Part shown: positions 17,854 through 25,489 of the stretch, piece by piece
Layout: each line of letters starts with the position of its first letter
How positions within the stretch are numbered: the first letter of the stretch is position 1
Source of the DNA: Desulfacinum sp.
Lineage (GTDB): Bacteria; Desulfobacterota; Syntrophobacteria; Syntrophobacterales; DSM-9756
Length of the DNA stretch: 64,000 nt
Direction of reading: 5' to 3'
Assembly: GCA_014359885.1 (NCBI GenBank)
Contig: JACIYN010000016.1
Location: forward strand, 103,073-167,072
Notes under the pieces: generated by a model
The model's database searches: none
The model's input: only the letters and a program-made list of their open reading frames with translations
What the model was told of the DNA's origin: nothing
Made by a program: the position numbers and the translations under genes

Positions 17854-17888
17854 CAAAAAAATGGGGTCACCCCCTAGGGCGACCCCAT
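17854..17888 (-). terminator. Terminator after tRNA-Met
   Basis: On the minus strand, stem ATGGGGTC/GACCCCAT around a small inner hairpin followed by TTTTTTT. Confidence 0.8.
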
Positions 17889-17903
17889 GAGCTGGTCCTG
17901 GCT

Positions 17904-17980
17904 TGGTGGCGGTGCAGGGACTTGAACCCCGGACACTGCGGATATGAGCCGCATGCTCTGACCAACTGAGCTACACCGCC
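17904..17980 (-). tRNA. tRNA-Met (CAT), elongator
   Basis: A 77-base cloverleaf with acceptor GGCGGTG/CACCGCC, encoded CCA, anticodon stem TGCGG/CCGCA and loop CTCATAT. The sequence outside the anticodon matches elongator Met rather than initiator (no C1-A72 mismatch, no three-GC-pair anticodon stem). A lysidine-modified Ile2 tRNA has the same anticodon, but GCATGCGGCTCAT is a Met-like arm. Confidence 0.92.
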
Positions 17981-17992
17981 ACGGCGCCGCTA

Positions 17993-18021
17993 TATCTAGA
18001 AAATCTTTCCCCACCTGTCAA
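17993..18021 (-). promoter_or_regulatory. Promoter of tRNA-Met
   Basis: On the minus strand TTGACA (18021-18016), 17-base spacer, TAGATA (17998-17993). Confidence 0.8.
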
Positions 18022-18049
18022 TAGGCAAAATCGGCGGCGGCGATGGCGA

Positions 18050-18078
18050 TTGACAAAGAAAGGGCCATCGAGTTTAAT
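18050..18078 (+). promoter_or_regulatory. Promoter of queD
   Basis: TTGACA (18050-18055), 17-base spacer, TTTAAT (18073-18078). It is back to back with the tRNA-Met promoter, with only 28 bases between the two -35 boxes. Confidence 0.75.
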
Positions 18079-18153
18079 GGACATAACTGTTCGAAGGAAA
18101 ATGGTTTTTGGCTGCTCGCCGGTTGCCGCTTTCACGGAAAGATGAGAACGCCC

Positions 18154-18531
18154 ATGTACGAAGTAAAGATCATCAGTGATTTTGCTGCCGCTCACAACCT
18201 GAGGAATTTCCGCGGTCGATGTGAAAACCTCCATGGCCACAACTGGAAGGTGGAAGTGGTCGTGCGGGGTGATCGGTTGGATGATGCGGGCGTGCTGCTG
18301 GATTTCGGTGAGCTGAAACAGGCCACTCGGGATGTCTTGCAGCTCGTGGATCACCAATATCTGAACGACCTGCCTTATTTTAAGGAACGCAACCCTTCCT
18401 CCGAGTACATTGCCCGGTTTCTTTTCGAAAATCTGTCCGCGCGCGTCAATGGAGACCACCGCTGGGTCCACAGCGTGTCTGCTTGGGAATCCAAGGATTC
18501 GTGTGCCACGTATTATGGTGAATCGCGATAG
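18154..18531 (+). CDS. queD: 6-carboxytetrahydropterin synthase QueD (6-pyruvoyl-tetrahydropterin synthase family)
   Basis: A 125-residue enzyme of the queuosine/7-deazaguanine route. Zinc-binding histidines are in DFAAAHNL and the HGHNW motif; the catalytic Cys is in GRCENLHGH and a further catalytic His lies in LVDHQYLND. The C-terminal glutamate-containing VSAWESKDSCA matches the family's substrate-binding end. ATG 18154 gives the normal MYEV N-terminus; ATG 18142 would add four residues but has GGAAAG right against it. Leader of about 70 bases shows no preQ1-like aptamer. Confidence 0.92.
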   Translation: MYEVKIISDFAAAHNLRNFRGRCENLHGHNWKVEVVVRGDRLDDAGVLLDFGELKQATRDVLQLVDHQYLNDLPYFKERNPSSEYIARFLFENLSARVNGDHRWVHSVSAWESKDSCATYYGESR

Positions 18532-18555
18532 GCTTTGGGAAAGAAGGAGCAGAAA

Positions 18556-19785
18556 ATGGTCCGACAGAGGCAACTGCCTTTTGGATGTTCATGTGGGCGC
18601 CTGAGGCGAATCGCCGTTGTGGCGGCGGGCGTGGCCGTTCTTTTCTGGTTGCTCTCCGCAGGGCCCCACCAGGCGCTGGCCCTGCAAAAGCATTCCTTGG
18701 AACCGTCGGGGCAGCGACCCTCCGGCACCATGACCCCGCAGGATCATGGGACCACCTCCCAGGCACCGCAGAAAGCGTCGCCCGAAGGCCATGAGGCGCC
18801 TCAGCCCGATTCGGTGCAGCCTGCCGCCCCTGCGCCCCACGGAAAGACGGCGGCTCAGAGTGCGGGCAAGGGCACGAGCCTCGCGCCCATCCGGGAACCG
18901 GCACCCCACGGCGTCCCGGCCACTCCGCTCCTGCCAAGCCACGGGGAAGAAAAACCGGGAGCCCCCGCCGCCCATGCACCGTTGGCAGAGGCTCTGCATG
19001 GGGAAGGAGAGGGAGTGCACCTGCCGGAAATCTCTCCCACGCCGGGTGTCACTTTCGTGGAGACCATGATCAATCTCATGGAACACGAACTCAACGGGCG
19101 CTTTCTGGGTTGGCGCCCCAACGATCTCATCCTGGGGCGTTTCACGGACAATATCAACAACTACCAGCTGGGCGTCCTGGAGGCCATGCGCTTCACCACC
19201 CTGCGCCTCAAGGACAGCCTGACCCGGATGGGAGAGGCGGACACCTACGATAGAGACCTGGAAAACGCCCTCAATCTTTTCATGAACAAGGCCACCCTCT
19301 TTTGGTTCCCTTCCGCCGAAAGTTCCTACTCGGAAGCCGTGGAGCACTTGAGGAAGTTTCTCGAAAAGCTCAAGACGGGCAGGCGGAGTTTCTACTATCG
19401 GGTGGACAACTTCATGTCACTCATCACCTCCTACGGGGACCTGCTGGGCAATGTGAACAAAAGCCTCATCATCGACCGCCACGGCGACGGGAGCCCGGTG
19501 AGCTTCTTCGAGGTGGACGACTACTTCTACTATGCCAAGGGGGTGGCCCACGTGATGTACGAGGTCCTCAAGGTGGCCCGCGTGGGCTTCAAGGATCAGC
19601 TGGTCACCATCGACGCCGTGGACATCATGGATGAGATCCTCCATGAGCTGCACCGCGTGGAGGAAATGGATCCGTGGATCGTTCTGGATGGGGATCTGGA
19701 CGGCTTCATCGCCAACCACAGGGCCAACATCAATGCCCCCTTGTCCGAAGTGGCCCACCTGTTTGCCATCATCAGTCGCTTCTGA
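18556..19785 (+). CDS. DUF2333-like single-pass membrane/periplasmic protein
   Basis: A 409-residue protein. An N-terminal hydrophobic stretch (AVVAAGVAVLFWLLSAG, ~residues 20-37) acts as signal anchor. Residues ~45-160 are a low-complexity Pro/Ala/His/Gly-rich region (many PAAPAPHG-like steps). The C-terminal ~240 residues are globular: GWRPNDLILGRFTDNINNYQLGVLEAMR, long helices, and DNFMSLITSYGDLLGNVNKSL, a pattern I associate with DUF2333 (COG5345), function unknown. ATG 18556 has AAGGAG 6 bases upstream. It follows queD by 24 bases and is probably co-transcribed; a terminator follows. Confidence 0.75.
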   Translation: MVRQRQLPFGCSCGRLRRIAVVAAGVAVLFWLLSAGPHQALALQKHSLEPSGQRPSGTMTPQDHGTTSQAPQKASPEGHEAPQPDSVQPAAPAPHGKTAAQSAGKGTSLAPIREPAPHGVPATPLLPSHGEEKPGAPAAHAPLAEALHGEGEGVHLPEISPTPGVTFVETMINLMEHELNGRFLGWRPNDLILGRFTDNINNYQLGVLEAMRFTTLRLKDSLTRMGEADTYDRDLENALNLFMNKATLFWFPSAESSYSEAVEHLRKFLEKLKTGRRSFYYRVDNFMSLITSYGDLLGNVNKSLIIDRHGDGSPVSFFEVDDYFYYAKGVAHVMYEVLKVARVGFKDQLVTIDAVDIMDEILHELHRVEEMDPWIVLDGDLDGFIANHRANINAPLSEVAHLFAIISRF

Positions 19786-19832
19786 TTCGCCTCTTCACGG
19801 AAAGCCGTCGCAAGGCTCTCCCCAATGCGACG

Positions 19833-19863
19833 AAGCCCCTTCCCGAACGGAAGGGGCTTTTGC
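19833..19863 (+). terminator. Terminator after the DUF2333-like gene
   Basis: AAGCCCCTTCC / GGAAGGGGCTT hairpin with 5-base loop followed by TTTTG. Confidence 0.85.
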
Positions 19864-19988
19864 TTTCCTGGTGTACACTCCGTTCCTTATCACTGCGCAA
19901 GGGGGGGATAAACCCCGCCCCTATCCCCGGGGCAATGGGTTCATGTAGGGGCGGGCTTCCCGCCCGCGCTCCCAGGAAAACAGCCTCT

Positions 19989-20228
19989 AGGAGCCTGTCC
20001 GAGAATGTTTTTCCGGCTTAGAAGGCCGGGAACTCCCTCTCTCATCGTAGCCGCGGGGCCTCAGCCCCGCGGAAAGGGCCATCGTAACCCCTTGAAGTCG
20101 CAGGCCGGATGCGATGGCCTATCCGAAAACCGGGGATTCCTCCGCAGCCCTGAAGGGCTGCGCTACGAGAAACGCGGTCATCCTTGCGCGCGGAAATGAC
20201 GGTTTGCAGGGTTGTCGGACAGGCTCCT
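19989..20228. repeat. MITE-like element, copy A (full)
   Basis: A 240-base non-coding block bounded by AGGAGCCTGTCCGAGAA and its inverted partner TTGTCGGACAGGCTCCT. Inside are two palindromes: GTAGCCGCGGGGCCTCAGCC and CGCAGCCCTGAAGGGCTGCG, with flanking CGTAGC / GCTACGA also inverted. The same layout recurs at 34867, 42392, 53208 (half), 57519 and 61242. It fills the 453-base gap between the DUF2333-like gene and the M48 protease gene together with a GGGGCGGG palindrome near 19943. Confidence 0.85.
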
Positions 20229-20238
20229 GGGTAGGCTC

Positions 20239-22092
20239 CTAATCGCCCGGTTTTAAGCGGGATCCACCCTGCTCTTCCTTCTCCAGGGCCTCCAGAAATT
20301 TCCTTTCCTGCTCCAGGTAGTAGTCCAGGTTGGACGGTTTCTGGGCGATGGCCTGGCGGATGATGACAAGGGCGTCGCGGGTCCGACCGTTGATGAAGTA
20401 GGCTTCGGCCAGCGTGTCCAGAATGTAGGGGTCCGGTTTGAGGGTGGCGGCCTTCAGGGCCAGGTCCAGAGCTTCCTTGGGCTTGTGGTAGGGGGGCGGG
20501 GAGGTGGCGTAGAGCCAGGCCAGGTTGTTGAGGATCCCCGGATGGTCGGGGGCGAACTCCAGCGCCCTTTCCAGCACCACGGCCGCGTCGCTGAATCGCT
20601 TCTTTTCCAGGAGCACGCCGCTGTAGGCCATGTACAGGTCTGGGTTGCGGGGCTTGAGGTGGAGCTCGTTTTCCAGGATGTGGAGCCGGACTTCATGGCG
20701 CCAGCCCTGAACGGTTTCCGACTGCTGGAAACGGATGCCCACCGAGGTGACGATCCCCAGGGCGGCGAAGAAGATGAGTGCCGATCGCACCAGTTTTCGA
20801 TTGTGTGCGGCGATCAACCGGGGGTCTTCATGGGCGGCCAGGAGCATGTGGATCCTCTGGCGGATGCTGAAATGGTGCCAGCTGGGAAGATCTTCGATCT
20901 GGCCGCTGTGAAAGGCGATCTTCTGAAGCGACGACACCAGGGTGAAGGGGTGGCCCACCACCTGCAAGGCGAAGAGATCGGCCTGGCGCTCGCAGTTGCG
21001 CATGAAGTAACCGAAAAGATACCGGAAATAGAGGACGAGCAGGATCAGGATCGGAAGGCTGTAGGTCATGGCGAACAGCGAATGATCCAGGGGCTTGGAC
21101 GAGGTGGCCCAGGCCAGGACTGTTTGTTGCCTGAGCAGCAGGAGCAGGATGATGTCCTGGAAGGCGTAAGACACGACGGCATAGGCGATGAAAAGGCAAA
21201 GGTAGAAGATGGCGTGGAGGCGTTTGACGTGGCCCATCTCGTGGGAAACCACGGCTTTGAGCTCTTCGACGCTGAGAAGCTGAAGGAGTCCACGGGTGAT
21301 GAGAATATAGCGAAGCTTCGGCAAAACCCCCAGAACGGCCGCCGTGAGATGGTCCCCGCCGTAGAGAGGCCACAACAGAAAATCCCCCAGGCGAAAGCCG
21401 CGCCGCCGGCAAAAATCTTCCAGTTCGTTTCGGACCGAAGACCGTGGAAGCGGCTCGCAGCCCCAGAAGCGGACCACCAGGTAGGGAGAGAAACAAAGAA
21501 AGAGGCAGAAAACAAAACCGAAGAGAACGATTTGGCCCGGTTCCGACTGAAAGACCGCGGGCATCCTCACGAACTGAAGCAGGTCGGAAACCAGGGCGAT
21601 AAGGAACCAGGGAATGAGCAGGGCGCTGTAGAAGGACAGGTGCCCTTTCAGGAAGGAACCCCGGCTGGTTTCCGATCGGTAGATCGCCTGATGCACCGGA
21701 TAGGCCCAGTACCAGACCACGGTCAGGTGCAGCAGGTAGAGGCCCAGTCCCACCATGCCCGAAACGGTGAAAAAGCGCTGAAAGCCCGGGAGGTGCTGGA
21801 GGAAGAACTTGATGTCCAGAATGTACACGTCGAAGGCCAGAACCCCCAGGGCGAGAATGGCCAGCCGGGACTGGGTCCTGTGATAGCGCAGAGAGATGAG
21901 GGAAGGGGGATCTCCGCGATGGAGCCTTCGGAGCAGCACCCGGAAGGACCAGGCGCACAATAGGGCGAAGGCGGCGAAAACCGCCGCGCCCAGAAAGAGG
22001 GTCTGGACGGGAGGGCGGAGACTTTCACGCCCGGGCTCCTGGATGGAAAACAGGAGCAGGGCGATGATGAATGTCAGCAATTGTGAATACAT
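20239..22092 (-). CDS. M48-family membrane metalloprotease with C-terminal TPR repeats
   Basis: A 617-residue protein. The first ~330 residues contain about seven hydrophobic segments; the zinc motif HEMGH lies in LKAVVSHEMGHVKRLH (~residue 286), with further hydrophobic helices behind it and the third ligand probably in NCERQADLFA. Residues ~440-617 are TPR units (DLYMAYSGVLLEKKRFSDAAVVLERALEF, ALDLALKAATLKPDPYILDTLAEAYF). This is a HtpX/Ste24-like protease fused to a protein-interaction domain, perhaps for membrane protein quality control. Its ATG overlaps the 3' end of the DHDPS-like gene by 19 bases, so translation is likely coupled. Confidence 0.88.
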   Translation of the reverse strand: MYSQLLTFIIALLLFSIQEPGRESLRPPVQTLFLGAAVFAAFALLCAWSFRVLLRRLHRGDPPSLISLRYHRTQSRLAILALGVLAFDVYILDIKFFLQHLPGFQRFFTVSGMVGLGLYLLHLTVVWYWAYPVHQAIYRSETSRGSFLKGHLSFYSALLIPWFLIALVSDLLQFVRMPAVFQSEPGQIVLFGFVFCLFLCFSPYLVVRFWGCEPLPRSSVRNELEDFCRRRGFRLGDFLLWPLYGGDHLTAAVLGVLPKLRYILITRGLLQLLSVEELKAVVSHEMGHVKRLHAIFYLCLFIAYAVVSYAFQDIILLLLLRQQTVLAWATSSKPLDHSLFAMTYSLPILILLVLYFRYLFGYFMRNCERQADLFALQVVGHPFTLVSSLQKIAFHSGQIEDLPSWHHFSIRQRIHMLLAAHEDPRLIAAHNRKLVRSALIFFAALGIVTSVGIRFQQSETVQGWRHEVRLHILENELHLKPRNPDLYMAYSGVLLEKKRFSDAAVVLERALEFAPDHPGILNNLAWLYATSPPPYHKPKEALDLALKAATLKPDPYILDTLAEAYFINGRTRDALVIIRQAIAQKPSNLDYYLEQERKFLEALEKEEQGGSRLKPGD

Positions 22093-23000
22093 GCGCTCGG
22101 CAGATGGTCCAAGAAGCGGTGCAACTGCATCCGGGCTTCCTCGCTCAGATCGGGTGCCGCCGTCAAGTATCCCATGGCATGGAGCCATCCCGCAAGGGCA
22201 TCGACAGGCCGGGGGGACAGGAGTTGCAGACATTCCTGCAGGATCGCCATGGCTTCCATGTAACTTTCCATGTGTTCCGCACGGGCGCTCAGGCTCTTTC
22301 TTTCCAGGAGGGCGGCCCAGACGGGGGCCGTGACGTTGGACGAAGCGGACACGACGCCGGTGGTGCTGGGATAGTCCAGAAAGCCGGCCTCGTCGCCGTC
22401 CAGAAGGCAAAAGTCCCTCCGCCTCACCACGGCCTTGGCGTAGTTGAGGGAGCGCCGGAGGGACCCGTGGTGGATGAGTGCGATGAGGCGCGGGTTTTCC
22501 GCCAGCTGTTTCAGGACGCTGGTCCGAAGATTCACGTGGCTTGTCCACGCCTTGAAGGGGCGCACCCGGTCCGGGTCGTTTTCCAGGGCAAAGGGACGCC
22601 TCGTCAGGGAGGCCAACTGGTGGAGCACGTCCGGCAGCCCGCGGTTGCTATGGTAAGCCAGAGGCGTGTCGAGCCAGACCACCTGGTTGTACTGATCGGT
22701 GGATTTCAGTTTTTGGTCCAGCCGCTGCAGGTGGGAAGCGGTTTCTTGGCGGTCCCTGCCGGTGATGCGCACGAGCAGGGGACGGTCGGCGGGCAACAGC
22801 CCGAGGATTTTTTCCACGACTTCCAGATCCAGAGGTTGCAAGCAGGGGCCGCGCCGCACCGGATCCCAAAAGGGCGGATCGATGACAAACCCGTCCGCAT
22901 AGGGGGCGAGAGAGCCCAGGAACGCTCTCCACCGGACCGCTTCCCAGTCTTTCGGGATGAAGAGTCGGCAAAGAAGTCCCCGGATTCGGCAGCCGGTCAT
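22074..23000 (-). CDS. DHDPS/NAL-fold protein, probably without the Schiff-base lysine
   Basis: A 308-residue protein resembling the dihydrodipicolinate synthase superfamily: VVWLDTPLAYHSNRGLP (normally LYNVPxRTG), LLDGDEAGFLDYPSTTGVVSASSNVTAPVW (normally GDD...GAxGxISxxaN). Where the family has the catalytic lysine (VVGIKDSSG-like) this protein reads LIALIHHGSL, so the lysine appears replaced by His. It may therefore be a non-aldolase member or bind a ligand. It lies between kdsD (9 bases) and the M48 protease gene (overlap). Confidence 0.7.
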   Translation of the reverse strand: MTGCRIRGLLCRLFIPKDWEAVRWRAFLGSLAPYADGFVIDPPFWDPVRRGPCLQPLDLEVVEKILGLLPADRPLLVRITGRDRQETASHLQRLDQKLKSTDQYNQVVWLDTPLAYHSNRGLPDVLHQLASLTRRPFALENDPDRVRPFKAWTSHVNLRTSVLKQLAENPRLIALIHHGSLRRSLNYAKAVVRRRDFCLLDGDEAGFLDYPSTTGVVSASSNVTAPVWAALLERKSLSARAEHMESYMEAMAILQECLQLLSPRPVDALAGWLHAMGYLTAAPDLSEEARMQLHRFLDHLPSACIHNC

Positions 23001-23009
23001 GGTTTCCCC

Positions 23010-24041
23010 TCAGGTGGAAAAGCGGATGCGGCCCTTTCCCAGCAGGTCGTGCAGGTGCAGGATCCCCAGGATACGGTTGTGGGCGTCGGTGACGGGCAGC
23101 ACGGTGACCAGGTGTCTTTCCATGATCTCGATGGCCTCTCCCACCTTGATGTCAGGTGGGATCGTTCTCGGCGATCTTGTCATGACGTCCCCCACGGTCC
23201 TGCCGTCCAGGGTCCCCAGATTCTCGATGGCCCGTCGAAGATCTCCGTCCGTCAGGATGCCCACGAGCGCCCCCGCGGCGTCGGCGACCAGAGTGGCCCC
23301 CAGTCCCTTCCTGGAAATGTGTCGCACTGCGTCGATCAGGCCACATTGGGGATGGACCACGGGGACGGCCTCCCCGCAGCGCATGAGATCCGAGACGCGG
23401 GCCTGGAGTTGACGGCCCAGTTGGCCCCCGGGGTGGAACCGGCGGAAGTCCCGGGCCTTGAAATCGCGCACCTTGATGAGCGCCACGGCGAGAGCGTCCC
23501 CCATGGCCAGCATGGCGGTGGAACTGGCCGTGGGGGCCAGCCCCAGGGGGCATGCTTCCCGGGGAACGCCCGTATAGATGGCCAGATCGCTGTGCTTGGC
23601 CAGCGTGGAATGGAGGTTGCCCGTGAAGGCCAGGATCTTTGTTCCCATGGCCCGGAGGCTCGGCAGGATGAAATTGATTTCGTCCGTCTCGCCGCTGTTG
23701 GAAAGGGCCAGAACGATATCTTCCGGGCGCACCATGCCCAGATCCCCGTGCATGGCTTCCACGGGATGAAGGAAAAGGGCCGGGGTGCCGGTGCTGCTGA
23801 GGGTGGCGACGATCTTTCGGCCCACGATCCCGGATTTTCCCACGCCGGTGACGATCACCCGGCCCGTGGATTCCAGGATCATCTCCACGGCCTGGGCGAA
23901 CGACTCGTCCACATGTTCGATCAAGGTGAGGATGCCTTCGGCCTCGATGTGGAGCACATCCTTGGCGATGCGCACCAGATCCTTACGGCTCAACGGGAGA
24001 GCCGGCTTGGCCGGTAATTCCTGTGCAGCTTGTGTCTCCAT
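23010..24041 (-). CDS. kdsD: D-arabinose 5-phosphate isomerase (KdsD/KpsF/GutQ)
   Basis: A 343-residue enzyme making arabinose 5-phosphate for Kdo and thus lipopolysaccharide. The SIS domain (~30-190) includes VTGVGKSGIVGRKI, LHPVEAMHGDLGM and LALSNSGETDEI; two CBS domains follow (~210-335; CGLIDAVRHISRKGLGATLV and VGEAIEIMERHLVTVLPV). kdsB is 7 kb upstream on the same strand. It follows purF by 14 bases in a carA-carB-purF-kdsD array. Confidence 0.95.
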   Translation of the reverse strand: METQAAQELPAKPALPLSRKDLVRIAKDVLHIEAEGILTLIEHVDESFAQAVEMILESTGRVIVTGVGKSGIVGRKIVATLSSTGTPALFLHPVEAMHGDLGMVRPEDIVLALSNSGETDEINFILPSLRAMGTKILAFTGNLHSTLAKHSDLAIYTGVPREACPLGLAPTASSTAMLAMGDALAVALIKVRDFKARDFRRFHPGGQLGRQLQARVSDLMRCGEAVPVVHPQCGLIDAVRHISRKGLGATLVADAAGALVGILTDGDLRRAIENLGTLDGRTVGDVMTRSPRTIPPDIKVGEAIEIMERHLVTVLPVTDAHNRILGILHLHDLLGKGRIRFST

Positions 24042-24055
24042 GGTTTCTCGATGTC

Positions 24056-25489
24056 CTAAAGGCTTTCAAAGCAGTCTTTTCGAAATTCTTCGGTAAAGGC
24101 CACGGGATAATCCCCGCTGAAGCATGCCACGCAGTAAGGGTGCGCATCCATCGGGGCCTGGGCGCCCTGGAGGAGACCTTCCAGGGAAAGATAGGATAGG
24201 GAGTCCAGCCCGATAAAGTCCCGGATTTCCTCAACGGAATGCTGGGCGGCGATCAGTTCCCCTTTGGTGGAAAAGTCGATGCCGTACGGGCACGGATGCT
24301 TGTGGGGAGGGCAACTCACCACCATGTGGACCTCCCGGGCGCCCGCTTCCCGAAGGGTCTTGATCCGGGTTCGGGTGGTGGTTCCCCGGATGATGGAATC
24401 TTCCACGATGACGACCCGCTTGCCCTTGAGGATCTCGCGGACCGGGTTCAGCTTGATGCGCACGCCGAAATCTCGCATGGTCTGGGACGGCTGGATGAAC
24501 GTGCGTCCCACGTAGTGGTTGCGAATGACGCCCATTTCCAGCGGGATGCGGGATTCTTCCGCGAATCCCAGGGCCGCGTAGTTCCCCGAATCGGGAAAGG
24601 GCATGACGAGATCGGCGTCCGGATGGTTTTCCCGGGCCATGAGATGCCCCAGGCGCTTCCGGAATGCGTACACGTTCTGCCCGAAGATGATGCTGTCCGG
24701 GCGGGCGAAATAGATGAATTCGAAGATGCAGTGGGCCGGACGCACCCTCTCGAAAGGCTTGAAGGAACGCAGACCGTTGCGGTCGATGATAACGATTTCG
24801 CCCGGTTCCACGTCCCGGAGGTAGGTGGCTTCGATCAGGTCCAGGGCGCAGGTTTCCGATGAAAGCACATAGGCGCCGTTCAGCTCGCCCAAACAGAGGG
24901 GGCGGAACCCCCGGGGATCCCGGGCCCCGATGAGCTTGTCCCGGGTGCACATCACGATGGAAAAGGCCCCCTGCACCCGTCCCAGGGCCCGCGCCAGAGC
25001 CTCTTCCAGTCCGTAGCCCAGATTCCGGGCCAGCAGGTGGACGATCACTTCCGTGTCCATGGTGGACTGAAAGATGGTCCCTTCCCGTTCCAGTTCCCGT
25101 CGAATGGAGGCGGCGTTGACCAGGTTGCCGTTATGGGCCACGCAATAGTATTCGCCCTTGTGGAGCACCACGAAGGGTTGGGCGTTGGCCAGACGGGATG
25201 CCCCGGTGGTGGAATAGCGCACGTGGCCGATGGCCAGGTCCCCTTTGAGTCCCTTCAGGGTTTCTTCCTTGAAGACCTCGTAGACCAGACCCATGTGCTT
25301 GTAATCGTAGATCTGGCAGCCGTCGGAACTGGTGATCCCGGCGCTTTCCTGTCCGCGGTGCTGGAGTGCGTAGAGACCGAAGTAGGCCAGCTTGGCGGCT
25401 TCCGCATGCCCGTACACTCCGAAGACGCCGCATTCTTCTCGTTTGCTGGGCGTGTAGCCTGTTGGGTGGTTGGGAAGGGGTGAGATCAT
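24056..25489 (-). CDS. purF: Amidophosphoribosyltransferase PurF (Fe-S type)
   Basis: A 477-residue enzyme for the first step of purine synthesis. Cys20 in [12 protein letters not shown] is the nucleophile; a 19-residue propeptide precedes it, so autocatalytic cleavage as in the Bacillus enzyme is expected. The four Fe-S cysteines of that type seem present: [22 protein letters not shown] and YCVACFSG. The PRPP loop [16 protein letters not shown] is intact. Its start overlaps the carB stop by 4 bases (ATGA). Confidence 0.96.
   Translation of the reverse strand: MISPLPNHPTGYTPSKREECGVFGVYGHAEAAKLAYFGLYALQHRGQESAGITSSDGCQIYDYKHMGLVYEVFKEETLKGLKGDLAIGHVRYSTTGASRLANAQPFVVLHKGEYYCVAHNGNLVNAASIRRELEREGTIFQSTMDTEVIVHLLARNLGYGLEEALARALGRVQGAFSIVMCTRDKLIGARDPRGFRPLCLGELNGAYVLSSETCALDLIEATYLRDVEPGEIVIIDRNGLRSFKPFERVRPAHCIFEFIYFARPDSIIFGQNVYAFRKRLGHLMARENHPDADLVMPFPDSGNYAALGFAEESRIPLEMGVIRNHYVGRTFIQPSQTMRDFGVRIKLNPVREILKGKRVVIVEDSIIRGTTTRTRIKTLREAGAREVHMVVSCPPHKHPCPYGIDFSTKGELIAAQHSVEEIRDFIGLDSLSYLSLEGLLQGAQAPMDAHPYCVACFSGDYPVAFTEEFRKDCFESL

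Noticed and set aside
18085..18153. preQ1 riboswitch upstream of queD
   Set aside because: The 70-base leader has no recognisable preQ1 aptamer hairpin with the A-rich tail.
22071..24017. A 648-codon plus-strand frame opposite kdsD and the DHDPS-like gene
   Set aside because: Same reason; real motifs are all on the minus strand.
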